64,000 nucleotides of DNA. Source: Heterostelium multicystogenum. Lineage: Eukaryota > Evosea > Eumycetozoa > Acytosteliales > Acytosteliaceae. The translations under genes were made by a program, and so were the position numbers. The notes below the pieces were generated by a model. That model was not told where the DNA came from. It saw nothing but the letters and a program-made list of their open reading frames with translations, and did not search any database. How positions within the stretch are numbered: position 1 is the first letter of the stretch; every line of letters begins with the position of its first letter. Shown piece by piece: positions 40,104-52,810 of this stretch. The stretch covers positions 93,539-157,538 of the forward strand of contig RCNN01000041.1 in NCBI GenBank assembly GCA_003667245.1. Direction: 5' to 3'.

Positions 40104-40738
40104 GTTGGCTTCTAGTTATAATGATAGAGTAATGTTAAGTATATTTAGACAATAATAAGCAATAATATGTATGTAATTGTATAAGTTCTAATGTAAAATA
40201 TCTTTTAGTAATAATACGAGGATTTATTAAATTTCCCATCGATGAGATTTATAGGTTTTGCACACTAAAGTAATTTTTAAAAAAACCACAGTTACAGAAA
40301 CATCTAACCACCACCAAAGTAATCTTGGAAAAAACATCCATGATGCATATTGATTAATTTATTAAAAAAACCCCACTAGTGTAAAATTAATGATAAATTA
40401 ACTAACCCTGGTCAACAACATAAAATGAGACTTTAAATTGATCAGTAATATTGATTAAATTTCATCCGAAATAAGAGTCATTGACACCTAATGATGAACT
40501 TAATACGATTTCTAAAAATAGAATAAGATGATTAGTGAAGAGTCGCTTTGCATTTGGGGCAAAGGAATGAATCGAATAAATTCAGAAAATAATTGGAATC
40601 TTTGTGAAGCTTTAATCTTAAAATTAATAAAGTATTAATATTAATATGCCCTGGTTGAAAAAAAGAGATGGATCATTTAAATATAAATTTTGTTATGTTG
40701 ATTATTATTTGTTTATTATTGATTTTGAGTTGATTTGT
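40104..40738. other. AT-rich intergenic region
   Basis: Upstream of the NT5DC1-like gene and downstream of glycine decarboxylase, both on the minus strand. Nothing coding or RNA-like is seen. Confidence 0.55.
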
Positions 40739-43700
40739 TTATTGGTAGTCTGTAAGTGGTGGACATGAACAAACTAAATTACGATCACCAAATACGTTAT
40801 CTACTCTACCAACGGTTGGCCAGAACTTGGATTCTTTGGTGGATGGTGATGGGTAAGCAGCACGCTCACGAGTGTATGGACGATCCCACTTGTCTGCAGT
40901 GATGACATGCTCGGTATGTGGGGAGTTTACTAAAACATTGTTGTTACGATCGGCTTTACCTTGTTCGATTTCGGCGATTTCACCACGGATGGAGATCAAA
41001 GCATCACATAGACGATCCAATTCGTATTTTGATTCGGATTCGGTTGGCTCAATCATGAGGGTGTTTTGGAACTGGCCATGACATGGTTGGACCATGGAAT
41101 CCATAATCTTGAAGACGCTTGCAACGTCCTCAGCTTCAATACCGGTAGTCTCCTTGAATGGACGCAAGTCCAATGATGAACTCGTGGGCAACGAGTCCGT
41201 GGGATCCGGTGTAGAGAATCTTGTAGTGGTCCTTAAGACGTGCAGCCATGTAGTTGGCATTGAGAATGGCAACTTGAGTGGCACGCTTCAATCCGACTCC
41301 ACCCATAAGTTGGAGGTATACGTAAGTGATTGGGAGAATAGAGCTGCTACCCCATGGTGTGGCGGAGATAGCACCGATAGCCTTATCACCTCCAACGTTT
41401 GGAATTACAGAGTGACCTGGGAGGAATGGAAGCAAGTGGCTGGCGACGCAAATTGGACCCATACCTGGACCACCACCACCATGTGGAATACAGAAAGTCT
41501 TGTGGAGATTCAAGTGGCAAACATCAGCACCAATGTCACCTGGACGGCATAGACCGACCTGGGCATTCATGTTGGCTCCATCCATGTATACTTGTCCTCC
41601 GTATGAGTGGATCAAATCGCACATTTCCTTAGCACCCTCCTCGAATACACCATGAGTTGATGGGTAGGTAATCATAAGTGCAGCCAAGTTATCCTTGTGT
41701 TTCTCAGCCTTGGCACGCAAATCGTTTTGATCAACGTTACCAAACTCATCACAAGCAACAACAACGACCTTCATGTTGGCCATGACAGCTGAAGCTGGGT
41801 TGGTACCATGAGCAGAGACTGGAATCAAACAAATATCACGCTTCTCTTGTCCAATCGAACGGAGGTAAGCACGGATAACCATGAGACCAGCATACTCACC
41901 TTGGGAACCAGCATTTGGGTTGCAAAGAGGTTCCAGCGAAACCAGTGATTTCAGCAAGTGATTTAGCAATTGAGTCGAACATCTCACGGTATCCAATAGT
42001 TTGTGAGGATGGGACGAATGGATGGATAGAGTTGATCTCTGGCCATGAAACTGGGTACATTTCTGAAGTAGCATTCAACTTCATGGTACATGAACCAAGT
42101 GGAATCATAGCGGTAGTCAAACCAAGATCCTTCTTTTGCAAACGATGAATGTAACGAAGCAATTCGTGCTCGCTGTGATATTTGTTGAAGACTGGGTGAG
42201 TCATGAAATCGGATTGACGAGTCAAAGCAGATGGGATCTCAGTCTTGTTTCCAATTTGCTTTTCCAATTGCTCTGGAGTGAAGTTAACCTTCTTTCCAGC
42301 AGCAGCGGCAAAACCATCGAAAATAGCATTGATGTCCTTCAATTGAACAGTCTCATCCATTGAGATTGAAACAGTCTGATCGCAAGTCTTTCTAATGTTG
42401 ATTTGTCTCTTTTCCAATTCATCGATAACTTTTTGTGTCTTATCACCTGTAGCAATCTTGATTGTATCGAAGAATGGCACTGATTTTACTGCATATCCAA
42501 GGTTAAGAAGTCCTTCAGCTAAAATGATAGTCCTATTTTAACAACAACCGTTAGAAATACTCCAACTTTTTTTTTTTTGATCATGTCTCCTTTCTTACTT
42601 CTTATGGATTGCTTGTGCAATTTGTTTAATTCCTTTTGGACCATGGTAGACACCATACATGGCAGCCATGTTAGCGAGCAATGCTTGTGAAGTACAGATG
42701 TTACTGGTTGCCTTCTCACGACGAATGTGTTGTTCACGAGTTTGGAGTGCCATACGGTAGGCTCTGTTACCATTGCTATCCTTGGAGACACCAATGATAC
42801 GACCTGGAAGAAGACGACTGTATTTATCAGAGGTAGCAAAGAATGCTGCGTGTGGACCACCAAAACCGAGTGGAACACCGAAACGTTGTGAGTTACCGAG
42901 AGCAATATCGGCTCCCCATTCTCCTGGTGGCTTCAACATTGTCAATGCCATCAAGTCAGTTGCGCAAACAACCAAGGCATTGTTCTCATGTGCCTTTTGG
43001 GCGAGTGAGTGGTAGTCAGAGATGGATCCATCGGTGGCTGGATATTGAACAAGGACACCAACAACGTCTCCCTTTGAGTAGTCGAAATCCTTTGGATCGA
43101 CAACTTCGATTCTGATACCCTTTGGCTCGGCACGGGTAAGAATGGTGTCGATGGTTTGTGGGTGGCAACGACGGTCAACCAAGAAAGCTGGGGTCTTCTT
43201 GGTCTTGGAGATGTTGATGCACATAGTGACGGCCTCAGCGGCAGCGGTGGCCTCGTCAAGCAAGGAGGCGTTGGCCATTGGAAGCTTGGTCAAGTCGGAG
43301 ACCATGGTTTGGAAGTTGATCAATGACTCCAAACGACCTTGAGAAATCTCAGCCTGGTATGGAGTGTATGGAGTGTACCATCCTGGGTTCTCGAGGATGT
43401 TACGTTGGATGACGTGTGGTGTGATCGATCCGTAGTATCCCATACCAATGAATGAACGGAAGACCTTGTTCTTCTTGACTTGCTCACGGAACTCCTGGAG
43501 CAACTCAAACTCACCCTTGATCTTGTTGCCCTCAATATCGAGGTCACGATTCAAACGAATCGACTTTGGGACGGTGTATTCGATGAGTTGGTCGAGTGAT
43601 TGTGGGGTAACCTTTGATTGTTTGGAGGTGGTGATTTCCTTCAACATAACTTTGATGTCGTCTTCGGATGGACCAATGTGACGACGTGGGAAAGTGTCCA

Positions 43701-43827
43701 AAGCAGTGAACACCGATGATGACTGAGTGGAGAACTGACGAATGACATGATTGAATGCTCTAGTGGCCTTTGGAGCAGCTACATTGGCAGTAGTAGAGAC
43801 TACTTTTTGTGAAATGAGTCTGAACAT
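40739..43827 (-). CDS. gcvP: Glycine dehydrogenase (decarboxylating), P-protein of the glycine cleavage system
   Basis: PLP enzyme of the mitochondrial glycine cleavage complex; it decarboxylates glycine and loads the lipoyl arm of the H-protein. The start at 43827 ([20 protein letters not shown]) is an Arg/Ser/Ala presequence. Then come [40 protein letters not shown] and [20 protein letters not shown]. An intron (42533-42598) joins in frame ([17 protein letters not shown]). Later landmarks: [44 protein letters not shown], and the PLP Lys in [17 protein letters not shown]. The C-terminus includes [20 protein letters not shown]. Breaks: an extra base near 41925, one near 41150, and a compensating pair at about 41067-41102, where the shifted frame reads [11 protein letters not shown]. 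About 990 residues, full length. Confidence 0.96.
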
Positions 43828-44559
43828 TCTACGATAGTATAATACTTCTTCTTCTTGTTGCTACTGAGAGATTGATGATGAATGCGAAACTAACGAATGA
43901 TTCGATTGAGTTTGTGTTTGCGTTGGGGTGATATTTATTTAATTTATAAAATTACAATAGAATAACTACTACAACTACAACAACCACAGCAACTACTACA
44001 ACTACAACAACAACAACAAGTAGTGATAATAACTAACTAAAGCAACAAGCAAACAAGAATGAATGAATGAATCACCAAAACCAAAAAAAACTATTTTTTT
44101 GTTTTTTTCTTTTGCTCACAATGAAGAACAGAAGCGGTGCACATTCAATTCACACACCACCTCATATGAGTGAAATTTGATATTTTTTAATCGTTTTTTA
44201 ATTATTTTACTGTAGAGGTGTGTCTTGTGAACAGAGGGTGTTATGATGTGATATCTATGTGGTTTTTTTATGTTTTGGAATTGGTTTTGTTTTTGTAAAA
44301 AAACAAAATGATCATACCAATTTGTGTTTATTTTTATTTTTGACAATCAAATCGAATCGGTGTGCCTGCCAAAAAAATCATGGTCAAAAAAACTTTTTTG
44401 GGGTTTGCAGTGACTTTGGAACCAAGTTTGGATTTGGTTGATTCTCTTATTGAAATGTGTACTTGAACAGTCATATGAATATATTCTAAAGTTAACAATA
44501 TTGTTTGATTGTTTGCTTGTTTGTTTGATTGATTGCTTGTGTTTATTTGGATGTTAATT
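43828..44559. other. AT-rich intergenic region
   Basis: Promoter side of gcvP, with ACAACT/ACAACA runs near 43970-44015 and A/T homopolymers near 44085. No RNA gene is seen. Confidence 0.55.
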
Positions 44560-45868
44560 TTAATTTTGAATATCTTTGAGTTTTAGAAGTGCTTGATTGG
44601 CTTTGTCTAAAACTTCATCTTTTTTACAAAAACAGAAACGTGCATAGTCGAATCCTTCGTTGGCATGCTCTTCACTGTAGAAGGCACTTGGTGGAATGGC
44701 GGCAACACCAATTTCTGTGGTGAGCCAACGGCATACGTTCCAATCACGTAGATGCTTGCCCATGCCGGTGATCGAGGTATTTTGGCCTTGGTCGCCTGTG
44801 AGTTTTGATGTTGCTGGTGTCACCCATGACAAAGTAGGTACCCTCGGGTACAACTGGGTCTAGTCCACAGGCACGAAGTCCGTTGACGAGACGGTCACGC
44901 TTGGCCTGGTACATGGTCCGCAGCTCCTCGTGGTAGTTCAACTTGGGTGCCTCCTCGAGTGCGATGGCAACTGCCTCTTGGTGTGGGGTCGATACGCTGA
45001 ATGGCACATATTGGTGCGACATGGAGATGGCCGATATGATAGGGCGTGGTCCAATGATCCAACCAACTTTCCATCCAGTGATGCTGAATGTCTTGCCAGA
45101 GCTTCCGATGGTGATAGTTCTCTCGTACATGCCAGGGAGGGTGGCAATACGTGTGTGTACAGCATTGTCGTAGGTCATCCACTCGTATACTTCATCGCTG
45201 ATCACTGTGATATTTGGGAATTTCTGTACGATCTCTGAGAATCGCAGCAGCTCCTCGCGTGACCAAACCTTTCCAGTTGGGTTGTGTGGGTTGTTGAGGA
45301 TGATGAGCTTAGTTTTGTCGGTGATGGCTGCTTCCAACTCGTCCCAATTCAATCTCCAGTGTCTTGAGGAACGGTCTTCTCCAGGCTTACGATCCTCCTT
45401 ATACTCACGGAGTGATACATACTTGATGTCAGCTCCAGCCATTTTGACAGCGCCTGTATAGATATCAAAGAATGGTTCAATCAAAACGACTTCGTCGCCC
45501 TTACCAACAATGGTTTGGATGGCGACAAACAGACCTTCTGAAGCACCAACGCTGATCATAACCTCTGATATTGGGTCGATTGTGCGTCCAAACAGTGGGG
45601 AGTATGCAGCAGAGACTGCGTTGACCAGTCTAAGGTGTCCTGCTGATCTGGCATACTGGTTGAATCCAGTGGACTGTGCAGTGCTGACCATCGCATCGGT
45701 GACGAACTTGGGTGGTTCGAAATCAGGGAATCCCTGACCCAAGTTGACTGCCTTATATTTCAAGGCGAGTGGTGAGAACTCAACCCATACAGTTGGACCA
45801 AACGAAGCGGTCTGAGCACTAGGCTTAAAGATGTAGTTCGACATCAGTCCGATCGATTTTCTAAACAT
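44560..45868 (-). CDS. ccbl: Kynurenine--oxoglutarate / glutamine transaminase K-type aminotransferase
   Basis: PLP-dependent class I aminotransferase that converts kynurenine and glutamine to keto acids. The start is at 45868 (MFRKSIGLMSNYIF). Landmarks: AVNLGQGFPDFEPPKFV, STGFNQYARSAGHLRLVNAV, SVGASEGLFVAIQT, LNNPHNPTGKVWSREEL, VISDEVYEWMTYD, the PLP Lys in GSSGKTFSITGWKVGWIIGP, and ARFCFCKKDEVLDKA near the C-terminus. About 430 residues. One frame change near 44825 is needed (MGDTSNIK to LTGDQGQN). The short N-terminus is Arg/Ser-containing and could be a weak mitochondrial signal. It lies next to gcvP on the same strand, 732 bases away, with its own upstream region. Confidence 0.93.
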
Positions 45869-46905
45869 TCAAAGACACTAACTTAAAGTATATATTTATA
45901 GAATGCTAAACTTCTTTCCTTTTTAATAACTAGTTATTAAAAAAGTGGATGTTTGTGATTTTGAAATTGTGATTGATTGGATTAGCCAGTTATTGACTGA
46001 CTGACTGTTTGATATGTTTTGTGCATTGTGTGTGGGGTGTGTTTGTGTGAGATTTGATAACATGAAATTTGGTCAAAAAAGTAATTTATAAATGAACCAC
46101 ACTCACTTCATGATAAAAAGCATTTAGAAACCAAAATAAAACACTTAAAAAAACAAAATGAAAAATCAGCATAGTTTTCTGAAACTTTGGTCTTGACTAA
46201 AATTAAAGATTATTGTAATTTCAGGTGGTCAAGTCCAATTTATGGTTGAAACATTGGATAGTTAACTAAACAATCAAACTTTCTGAATCACAATCTTCAT
46301 ATTAGTTTTACTCTTTCTTTAAACAATTTTATAAACTTCTCAATACTAGTATTTAATTATATATATAACATTCAATTCAAAGATATATATATTTATATAA
46401 TGATTGCTTTTTGTTTTTAAGCCATCATCATTATTATAAACTTAAATAGTAAGTCTAAATTTAATTAATTAGGGGTTTCCTAAATAAGGTGATCACCATT
46501 TCCCAAAAATAATTTCAAATAAAAAAAGGAATTTGTTGTTTTACTTAATCAAAAAATTAACTGAACTTTGCAAAGGTTTAATTTTCCCATTGCTTTCAAC
46601 ATGTTGTGTAATCTTGGCTGTTGCAGATACATTACTTACATCACCAACTCCCACTACTACTTCTTCTTCTTTAACTAAAAACTACCTCCAAAACTAAAGT
46701 TTGAACTAATCAAATATTTTCACCTAAACATAAATAGATAATATTAATAATTTTTAAAATATCATAGATAGATAGATATATATATATATATATAAACAAT
46801 ATTATCATAGTATTAAAATTAGTTAGTTTATACAAAGTTGATTATTGGTTGGTTGTGTTTACTTGCGTGCTTTCTTGCTGTCAAAGTGTCAGTCACCTGT
46901 GAATT
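45869..46905. other. AT-rich region between divergent genes, 1.0 kb
   Basis: Upstream region of both the aminotransferase (-) and the BTB-WD gene (+). It has TATATA runs near 46385 and 46775. No coding frame or RNA gene is seen. Confidence 0.55.
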
Positions 46906-48971
46906 ATGACAAATATTGTAAAATTAAATATTGGTGGTGTAAAATATATTTCCTCTAAGGACTCACTGTGCCAATCTACTTTTTTCAGTGCTTTGCTGGG
47001 TGGCAACTGTGGAAACTCTATAGATGAAGACGGTCACTACTTTATAGATAGAGATGGCGACCTGTTTGGTGTAATCCTCAGCTACTTAAGAACGGGCCAC
47101 TTCAACATCAGCCAATATTCGCGAGGGCAGCTTGGCAGGCTGCTGATCGAAGCCGACTTCTACGGAATAGGTCCACTCACAGAGCTGCTCGATCCTGTCA
47201 ATCAGGGTGGGGGCGAGTACTACATCACCAATATAGACACGCTCGAATCACCAATCAAATGGACCCTTTCAAAGGCCAATATCCTAGTAATAGCTTACCA
47301 GGACGCTACTGTCCAGGTCTGGGTATACAAAGGACTAAACTACCACTGGATTCTGCTCAACCAACTCAAGCTACCGTTTGAGGTTTTAAATGGGATGGGA
47401 CTCTCGATTTCAAAGAACAGCTACAACGAAGTGAATCACATAATCATATGTGCTTTCTCAAATGACAAAGAGCTACAGGTTTGGAAGCTTAAAGTAGATC
47501 ATCTTTTGTATAAATCAATAGTTGTAAGTAGTGATTGTCAGCGAGATGATGGTATTGACATCGGAGTATAGTTAACATGCTATTATATAGACATACGACC
47601 ATAAGATCATAGTAGATCATTATATTCATTTCATACACTTCTTGGTTAATGGGCACTATGTAGCGTTGCTGTCAAAAGTTGGGAAAATGACGATAATCGA
47701 ATTGGGAAAGGAGAATCTTGGTGTAGATGTGCCCATGAAGACATTCAATGTAAATCGTCTCATTTATGTGGTTGCAGACATTGATAATTTCTTATATCTA
47801 GGCTGTGAAGATGGTGTAGTCATGGAGCTGAAGCAGAACTTGCGAGACAATTGGGATTGGAATTTAGATGAAGTCTACAGAATCCTAAAGATTGTATATA
47901 ATAACTCGACATATGTCTCATCCACCATCTTGCAGAATGAATCAAAAAGACTATCAGATCCTGCACGTCCTGCAGATGATCCTGAAATGCTCTCTATTAG
48001 TCAAATGCAAAAGAGTGTCCCACAAGACAAGCAGGCAAGCGTTATCACTGCGATCTCAATGACCCATGTGCATCAGATGAATAACCAGAGAATGGTGATG
48101 GCAATAGGAATGCTTGACGGAACGGTCTATCTTGCATTCCGAAACACTAGGAGGACAGATCCCTATGTGTTTGGCGCATCGCAGCGTGTCACTTCCCGCA
48201 CAGATCCCATCACCAAGATTTTGGTCACTGGTGGAAATGAGGGGCTGTTCATCTCGGTCATTACCAAATCCAATCTCACCAAAACATGGCAATATAAATA
48301 CACCAATCACACCAACCCTCATGCAATCCAATGCATAAGTGTACATCACCCAACAAGCGCCAGCAGCCCATTTTCAACTGCAACCCTGCTACGACATCCT
48401 CAAATTCAAAACATTCCACTATCTCCATTTCCACTCGCTGAAGACACCTCAGCTGGAAAACAACAACAACACTCAGAACACCGGACACCTTTTCAACTCT
48501 AATACACTCGACCAAATTGTCAATGGATCCAGCCCACCAGAGCCTCCAAGGAGCCCTCCAGGCTATACTGGCAACCCTCACTTCACACCCGTTGACACGA
48601 CCAACTCGCGCTACAGTGTGTCAACATACAACCAGATCTACCTGACCTCCGACAACGAAGGAGGAAATCGCGAACTACTCGTCTTTGCACTTTCACACCG
48701 ATGCACAGGAGATTCATTTCCCACCAAAGAGGAGCTTGGCGACCACCTCCAGAAGCCACTGGCGACCATCCCAATGATCGACACATCACCGATTGTCAAA
48801 ATACTGACCAACACCTACGGTGGAGTGGAGCCAAGCATGAGTGACCTCTCCTACATGATAATTACAATCCACGAGAACAACATGATATACTGCTGGGAAT
48901 TGAGGCCTATCGACAGTCTCTTTGGAGCGCAAATCAAACCCGAGAAGAAGAAAAGGAACAACAACATTTAG
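46906..48971 (+). CDS. KCTD3/SHKBP1-like BTB (T1) and WD-repeat protein
   Basis: Exon 1 (46906-47523) begins with a T1-type BTB domain: IVKLNIGGVKYISSKDSL, FIDRDGDLFGVILSYLRTGH and LLIEADFYGIGPLTELL. The intron 47524-47590 (GTAAGTAG...TATATAG) joins in frame (KSIV/TYDHKIIVDHY). Exon 2 has beta-propeller-like strands: HYVALLSKVGKMTIIELGKE, FLYLGCEDGVVMEL, MAIGMLDGTVYLAFRNTRR, DPITKILVTGGNEGLFISVI and TWQYKYTNHTN. After a break near 48350 comes FQLQPCYDILKFKTFHYLHF, then an Asn/Pro-rich loop. The last part is DTSPIVKILTNTYGGVEPSM. Animal relatives act with HCN channels or as adaptors; here a role in protein-protein contact or ubiquitin ligase assembly is inferred only. About 665 residues. Confidence 0.82.
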
Positions 48972-49237
48972 ATATTCATCAATTGATTGATTGATTACGA
49001 AATAAAACATTACACACCAAACCCCTCTTAGTTATTATGCAATTTTACATATATGCATAATTGGTTAATCTGCAAAGATTAATTAACAACCTCCCCCCAC
49101 ACCCACACCCAATTGATGTGTGTCGTGGGTGGTATGAACATCAACAAAAAAGCATTATATTTCATCTTCATCTCATTTTTATTTTTGTTTTGTTTTATCT
49201 GTACAGTTTTATCTGTTTAGTTTATAGTTTTATAGGG

Positions 49238-49978
49238 ATGTCTAAAAAAGGAGAGGATACAGGTGGCATGGATGCAAAGAAGAGATTAGACAATCTGATG
49301 AATAAAGATAGATTGAATAATCAGCAGAAATTCGAAGCAAATCAGCAGCAACAACAACATCAAGCTGCCAATAGCAACAAGCATCAAACGGTTAAGGAAA
49401 AACTGTTTGATACTTTAAATGTTAAGAGGAATGCAGAGGGCTCCTATCGGGTCGGTGAGAATCTAGGTGATTTCTTTAAGAATAGACCGGTCGAAACTAA
49501 TCCAAATGCAACAACACCTAAATTCCAAATCAATGAGTTCTATCGTGGCTTCTTAAAGATGAGTGGATATGCCTGGGGTATGTTAGCAATCTACTAAATG
49601 AGTACTATTTCATATTCTAATCTAAGCCAATATGAACCTTTAGGTTTTGCATTGACATTTGGACTGATATCCTATGCTGTATATCATACATTTACACCAA
49701 AAACTTACCAACCTTCAGATAAAGCAGAAGCAACCAAAAAAGGATCCGCTCTGCCATCATCTTCTTCTTCTTCACCATCGTCATCAATTGACAATAAAGC
49801 AACTTCTAAAATAGCACCATCTCAAACACTTCTACCAACTACTCCAAGCAGAAACGAAACACAAGCAACAACAACAACAAAACCATCTACTTCTTCATCT
49901 GCTCCAACACCAATAATAAACAAATCATCAAGCAGCTCCACCTACACAATTACAACAGAGGCAACAATTAAAAAGTAA
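49238..49978 (+). CDS. Single-pass membrane protein with low-complexity ends
   Basis: Two exons (49238-49577, 49644-49978) joined by a clean intron (GTATGTTAG...CCTTTAG) give 224 residues. The N-terminal 85 residues are charged and Gln-rich (KKRLDNLMNKDRLNNQQKFE). The stretch KFQINEFYRGFLKMSGYAWG then runs across the junction into one membrane segment (GFALTFGLISYAVYHTF). The tail is Ser/Thr/Pro-rich. Two shorter frames here (ending 49597, starting 49598) are splice artefacts: the TAA that separates them lies inside the intron. Small single-pass proteins of this layout are often organellar, but I do not recognise a family. Confidence 0.7.
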
Positions 49979-50924
49979 AAAGTCAAACGTTGCACCTATC
50001 TTGGTCTACTATGGTGGCCCATATTGTTACACTAAAGTAACCAAACCAATGTACATAGAATAATAAACAAGTAATCAAACCAAATATACATACAACCAAA
50101 GAAATAATCAGGCTAATTACCCAATGTTGCCAACATTAATATTATTATGAGTAACGTTTTTGCAAAGACATTGAAGGTTTTCTGGCAGCTATCCAGATTA
50201 TCATTCATTGGTCTGTAGTTTTATTTTTTTTTTCGTTTGTTTATTTTTCAAAAATAAAAAATAAAATAAAATATTGAAAAATAACGAAGCGAATTGAATG
50301 TTAATAAATTCAAGAGATTGTCAAAAGTATAATCGATTATTTTTCATCATTTCCAATTTTATTTAATATTAATTTAAATATAGATAATATTCGTAGTGAT
50401 GTCTGGAGGTAAGAATCACACTGTCCTGCATCACCAAACATCTCTTTATAATCAACGTCGTCATAGTCATAGTCATAAGTCGTCAGTTCAATCACCATTA
50501 TATTATTGATATGATATCTTACATTCATGCCAATGATACGATATGATATGGATGATATGAAATGAATGGAGCGATTACCTACTTCCTTTCAATATACAAT
50601 CAAATCAGAACAATCAGAAAACAGATAGTTTTAATATTCTCGCGATTGGATCTATTCAGCAAGATATTCATAGTTAGGTCTAGAAAATATAAATCACATA
50701 GCAATCAACTAAATAATGGATAATAATTGGATAATAATTAGATAAGAATGTAGATAGTATAATAGAATTTTGATCGATCATCGATATGAATATTTTGATG
50801 AAAGGACAACTATTTTTGGTGTGGTGTGGTGTGACAATGACTGACAATGATGAAACACATTAGTTTTTTAGTGATGTAATCAATCAATTATATTAATATA
50901 AATTATTTTTAACATAATATATAG
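49979..50924. other. AT-rich region upstream of dyskerin
   Basis: Contains the promoter and the still unplaced first coding exon of dyskerin; an ATG within about 70 bases of the 50924 intron end is plausible. No convincing RNA gene is seen. Confidence 0.5.
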
Positions 50925-52598
50925 ATAAAAAGAAATCCAAGTCTTCATCCTCATCAAACACTGAGGAGAAGGAATACTCCATCAAGCCAGAGAAGACCCC
51001 AACTCTCGACACTTCAAAATGGCCACTCCTTTTGAAGAACTACGATCAATTGTTGGTCAGAACTGGTCACTACACTCCAATTCCAAGTGGTAACTCTCCA
51101 TTGAAGAGACCAATCAAGGACTACATCAGATACGGTATCATCAATCTCGACAAGCCATCCAACCCATCATCTCACGAAGTCGTCTCATGGGTCAAGAACA
51201 TCTTGAAGGTCGAGAAGACTGGTCACTCTGGTACTTTGGATCCAAAGGTAACTGGTTGTTTGATTGTCTGCATTGAGAGAGCCACTCGTTTGGTCAAGTC
51301 CCAACAAGGTGCCGGTAAGGAGTATATGGGTATCGTCCGTCTCCACGACGCCATCGAACACACCAGCGATCTCGCCAAGGCTGTCAGCACCCTCACTGGT
51401 GCCCTCTTCCAACGTCCACCAGAAAAGTCTGCTGTCAAGAAGAGATTGCGTGTCCGTACCATCCATCAATCCAAGCTTTTGGAGTACGACGCCGACCGTA
51501 AGCTCGGTTTTGATCTGGGTTGACTGCGAAGCCGGTACCTATATCCGTACTTTGTGTGTCCACATTGGTTTGTTGCTCGGTGTTGGTGGTCAACATGCAA
51601 GAATTGCGTCGTGTCCGTTCCGGTATCATGTCCGAGAAGTCAAATCTCGTCACCATGCACGATATCAAGGATGCCAATACGAATATGACAACAACAAGGA
51701 CGAGACTTTACTTGCGTCGTGTCATCCAACCATTGGAGGGCTGTCTTGACCAACTACAAGCGTATCGTCGTCAAGGACTCTGCCATCAACGCCATCTCTA
51801 TGGTGCCAAGTTGATGATTCCAGGTTTGTTGAGATATGAACAAGACATTGAAGTCAACGAAGAAGTCGTCTTGATCACCACCAAGGGTGAGGCCAATCGC
51901 CATCGGTATTGCTCAAATGACCACCGCCTCTTTGTCCACTTGCGACCACGGTGTTGTTTGCCACCATCAAGAGAGTCATCATGGACAGAGACGTCTACCA
52001 GTCAAGTGGGGTCTCGGTCCAAAGGCCAAGGTAAAGAAGGAAATGATTAGAGACGGAAAGTTGGACAAATTTCGGAAAGCCAAACGAAAACACTCCATCC
52101 GATTGGCAATCAAACTACGTCTACTACAGTGGTGAAAACAAGGACAGCATGAACATTGACACACCAGTCAAGAAGCCAGCTGAAAAGAAGTCAATTGTCC
52201 CAGAAGCCGCCGAAGAGAAGCCAGTTGTCGAAGAGAAGAAGTCTTCCAAGAAGAATGACTCAGACAGCGAGGAAGAGAAGAAGGAAAAGAAAGAAAAGAA
52301 GGAGAAGAAGGAAAAGAAGAGCAAGAAGGACGACTCTGACGACGAAAAGAAGGAAAAGAAGGAAAAGAAAAAGAGCAAGAAGGACGATTCCGACGACGAA
52401 AAGAAGGAAAAGAAGAGCAGCAAGAAAGACAAGAAGGAAGACAAGGAAGACGACAAGAAGGAAAAGAAGAGCAAGAAGAGCAAGAAGGACGACTCTGATG
52501 ACGAAAAGAAAGAAAAGAAGAGCAGCAAGAAAGACAAGAAGCGTTCACACGAAGAAGAATCACCAGCCAAGGATAAGAAGAAGAAGAAGTCAGACTAA
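50925..52598 (+). CDS. nola4: Dyskerin / Cbf5, H/ACA snoRNP pseudouridine synthase
   Basis: Catalytic subunit of H/ACA RNPs; makes pseudouridine in rRNA and snRNA in the nucleolus. The exon opens at the acceptor ATATAG (50924) with [20 protein letters not shown], then [20 protein letters not shown]. The TruB core has [20 protein letters not shown] and the catalytic Asp in [20 protein letters not shown]. Further on: [35 protein letters not shown], and the PUA part ([42 protein letters not shown]). The tail is about 120 residues of Lys/Glu/Asp/Ser repeats, as in nucleolar dyskerins. At least six one-base breaks occur between 51510 and 52140. The first exon is not assigned. Confidence 0.93.
52230..52595 (+). 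repeat. Lys/Glu/Asp tandem coding repeat in the dyskerin tail
   Basis: Repeats of [15 protein letters not shown] and shorter KEKK blocks, coded by near-identical GAAAAGAAG units. It is typical of nucleolar KKE/D tails. Copy number could vary between strains or be miscounted in assembly. Confidence 0.75.
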
Positions 52599-52810
52599 AT
52601 CCATTGAGATAACTCCAATGATCCAGTCCATTCATTAACCTATATTATCAACCCTTTTTTTTTGCAATAACTAAAACTAATATTAAATTAAATAAAACTC
52701 TATTCTAAAACTAAACTAAATTACTAAACATCATCATCATCATCTAGATGGTTGTTGGATCAGGGCCAAGTTGCTTGGACTTTGAAAGCTAGCTCTATAT
52801 ATCATTAAAT

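Noticed and set aside
49598..49978. A separate gene starting right after the stop at 49597
   Set aside because: The stop lies within a clean GTATG...TTTAG intron, and splicing joins the two parts into one membrane protein.
50795..50860. C/D snoRNA-like boxes (TGATGA and CTGA) upstream of dyskerin
   Set aside because: Box order and spacing are wrong, and the C box lacks the leading purine; there is no terminal stem.
52124..52570. Long minus-strand Ser/Phe-rich frame
   Set aside because: It is the reverse image of the Lys/Glu codon repeats in the dyskerin tail.
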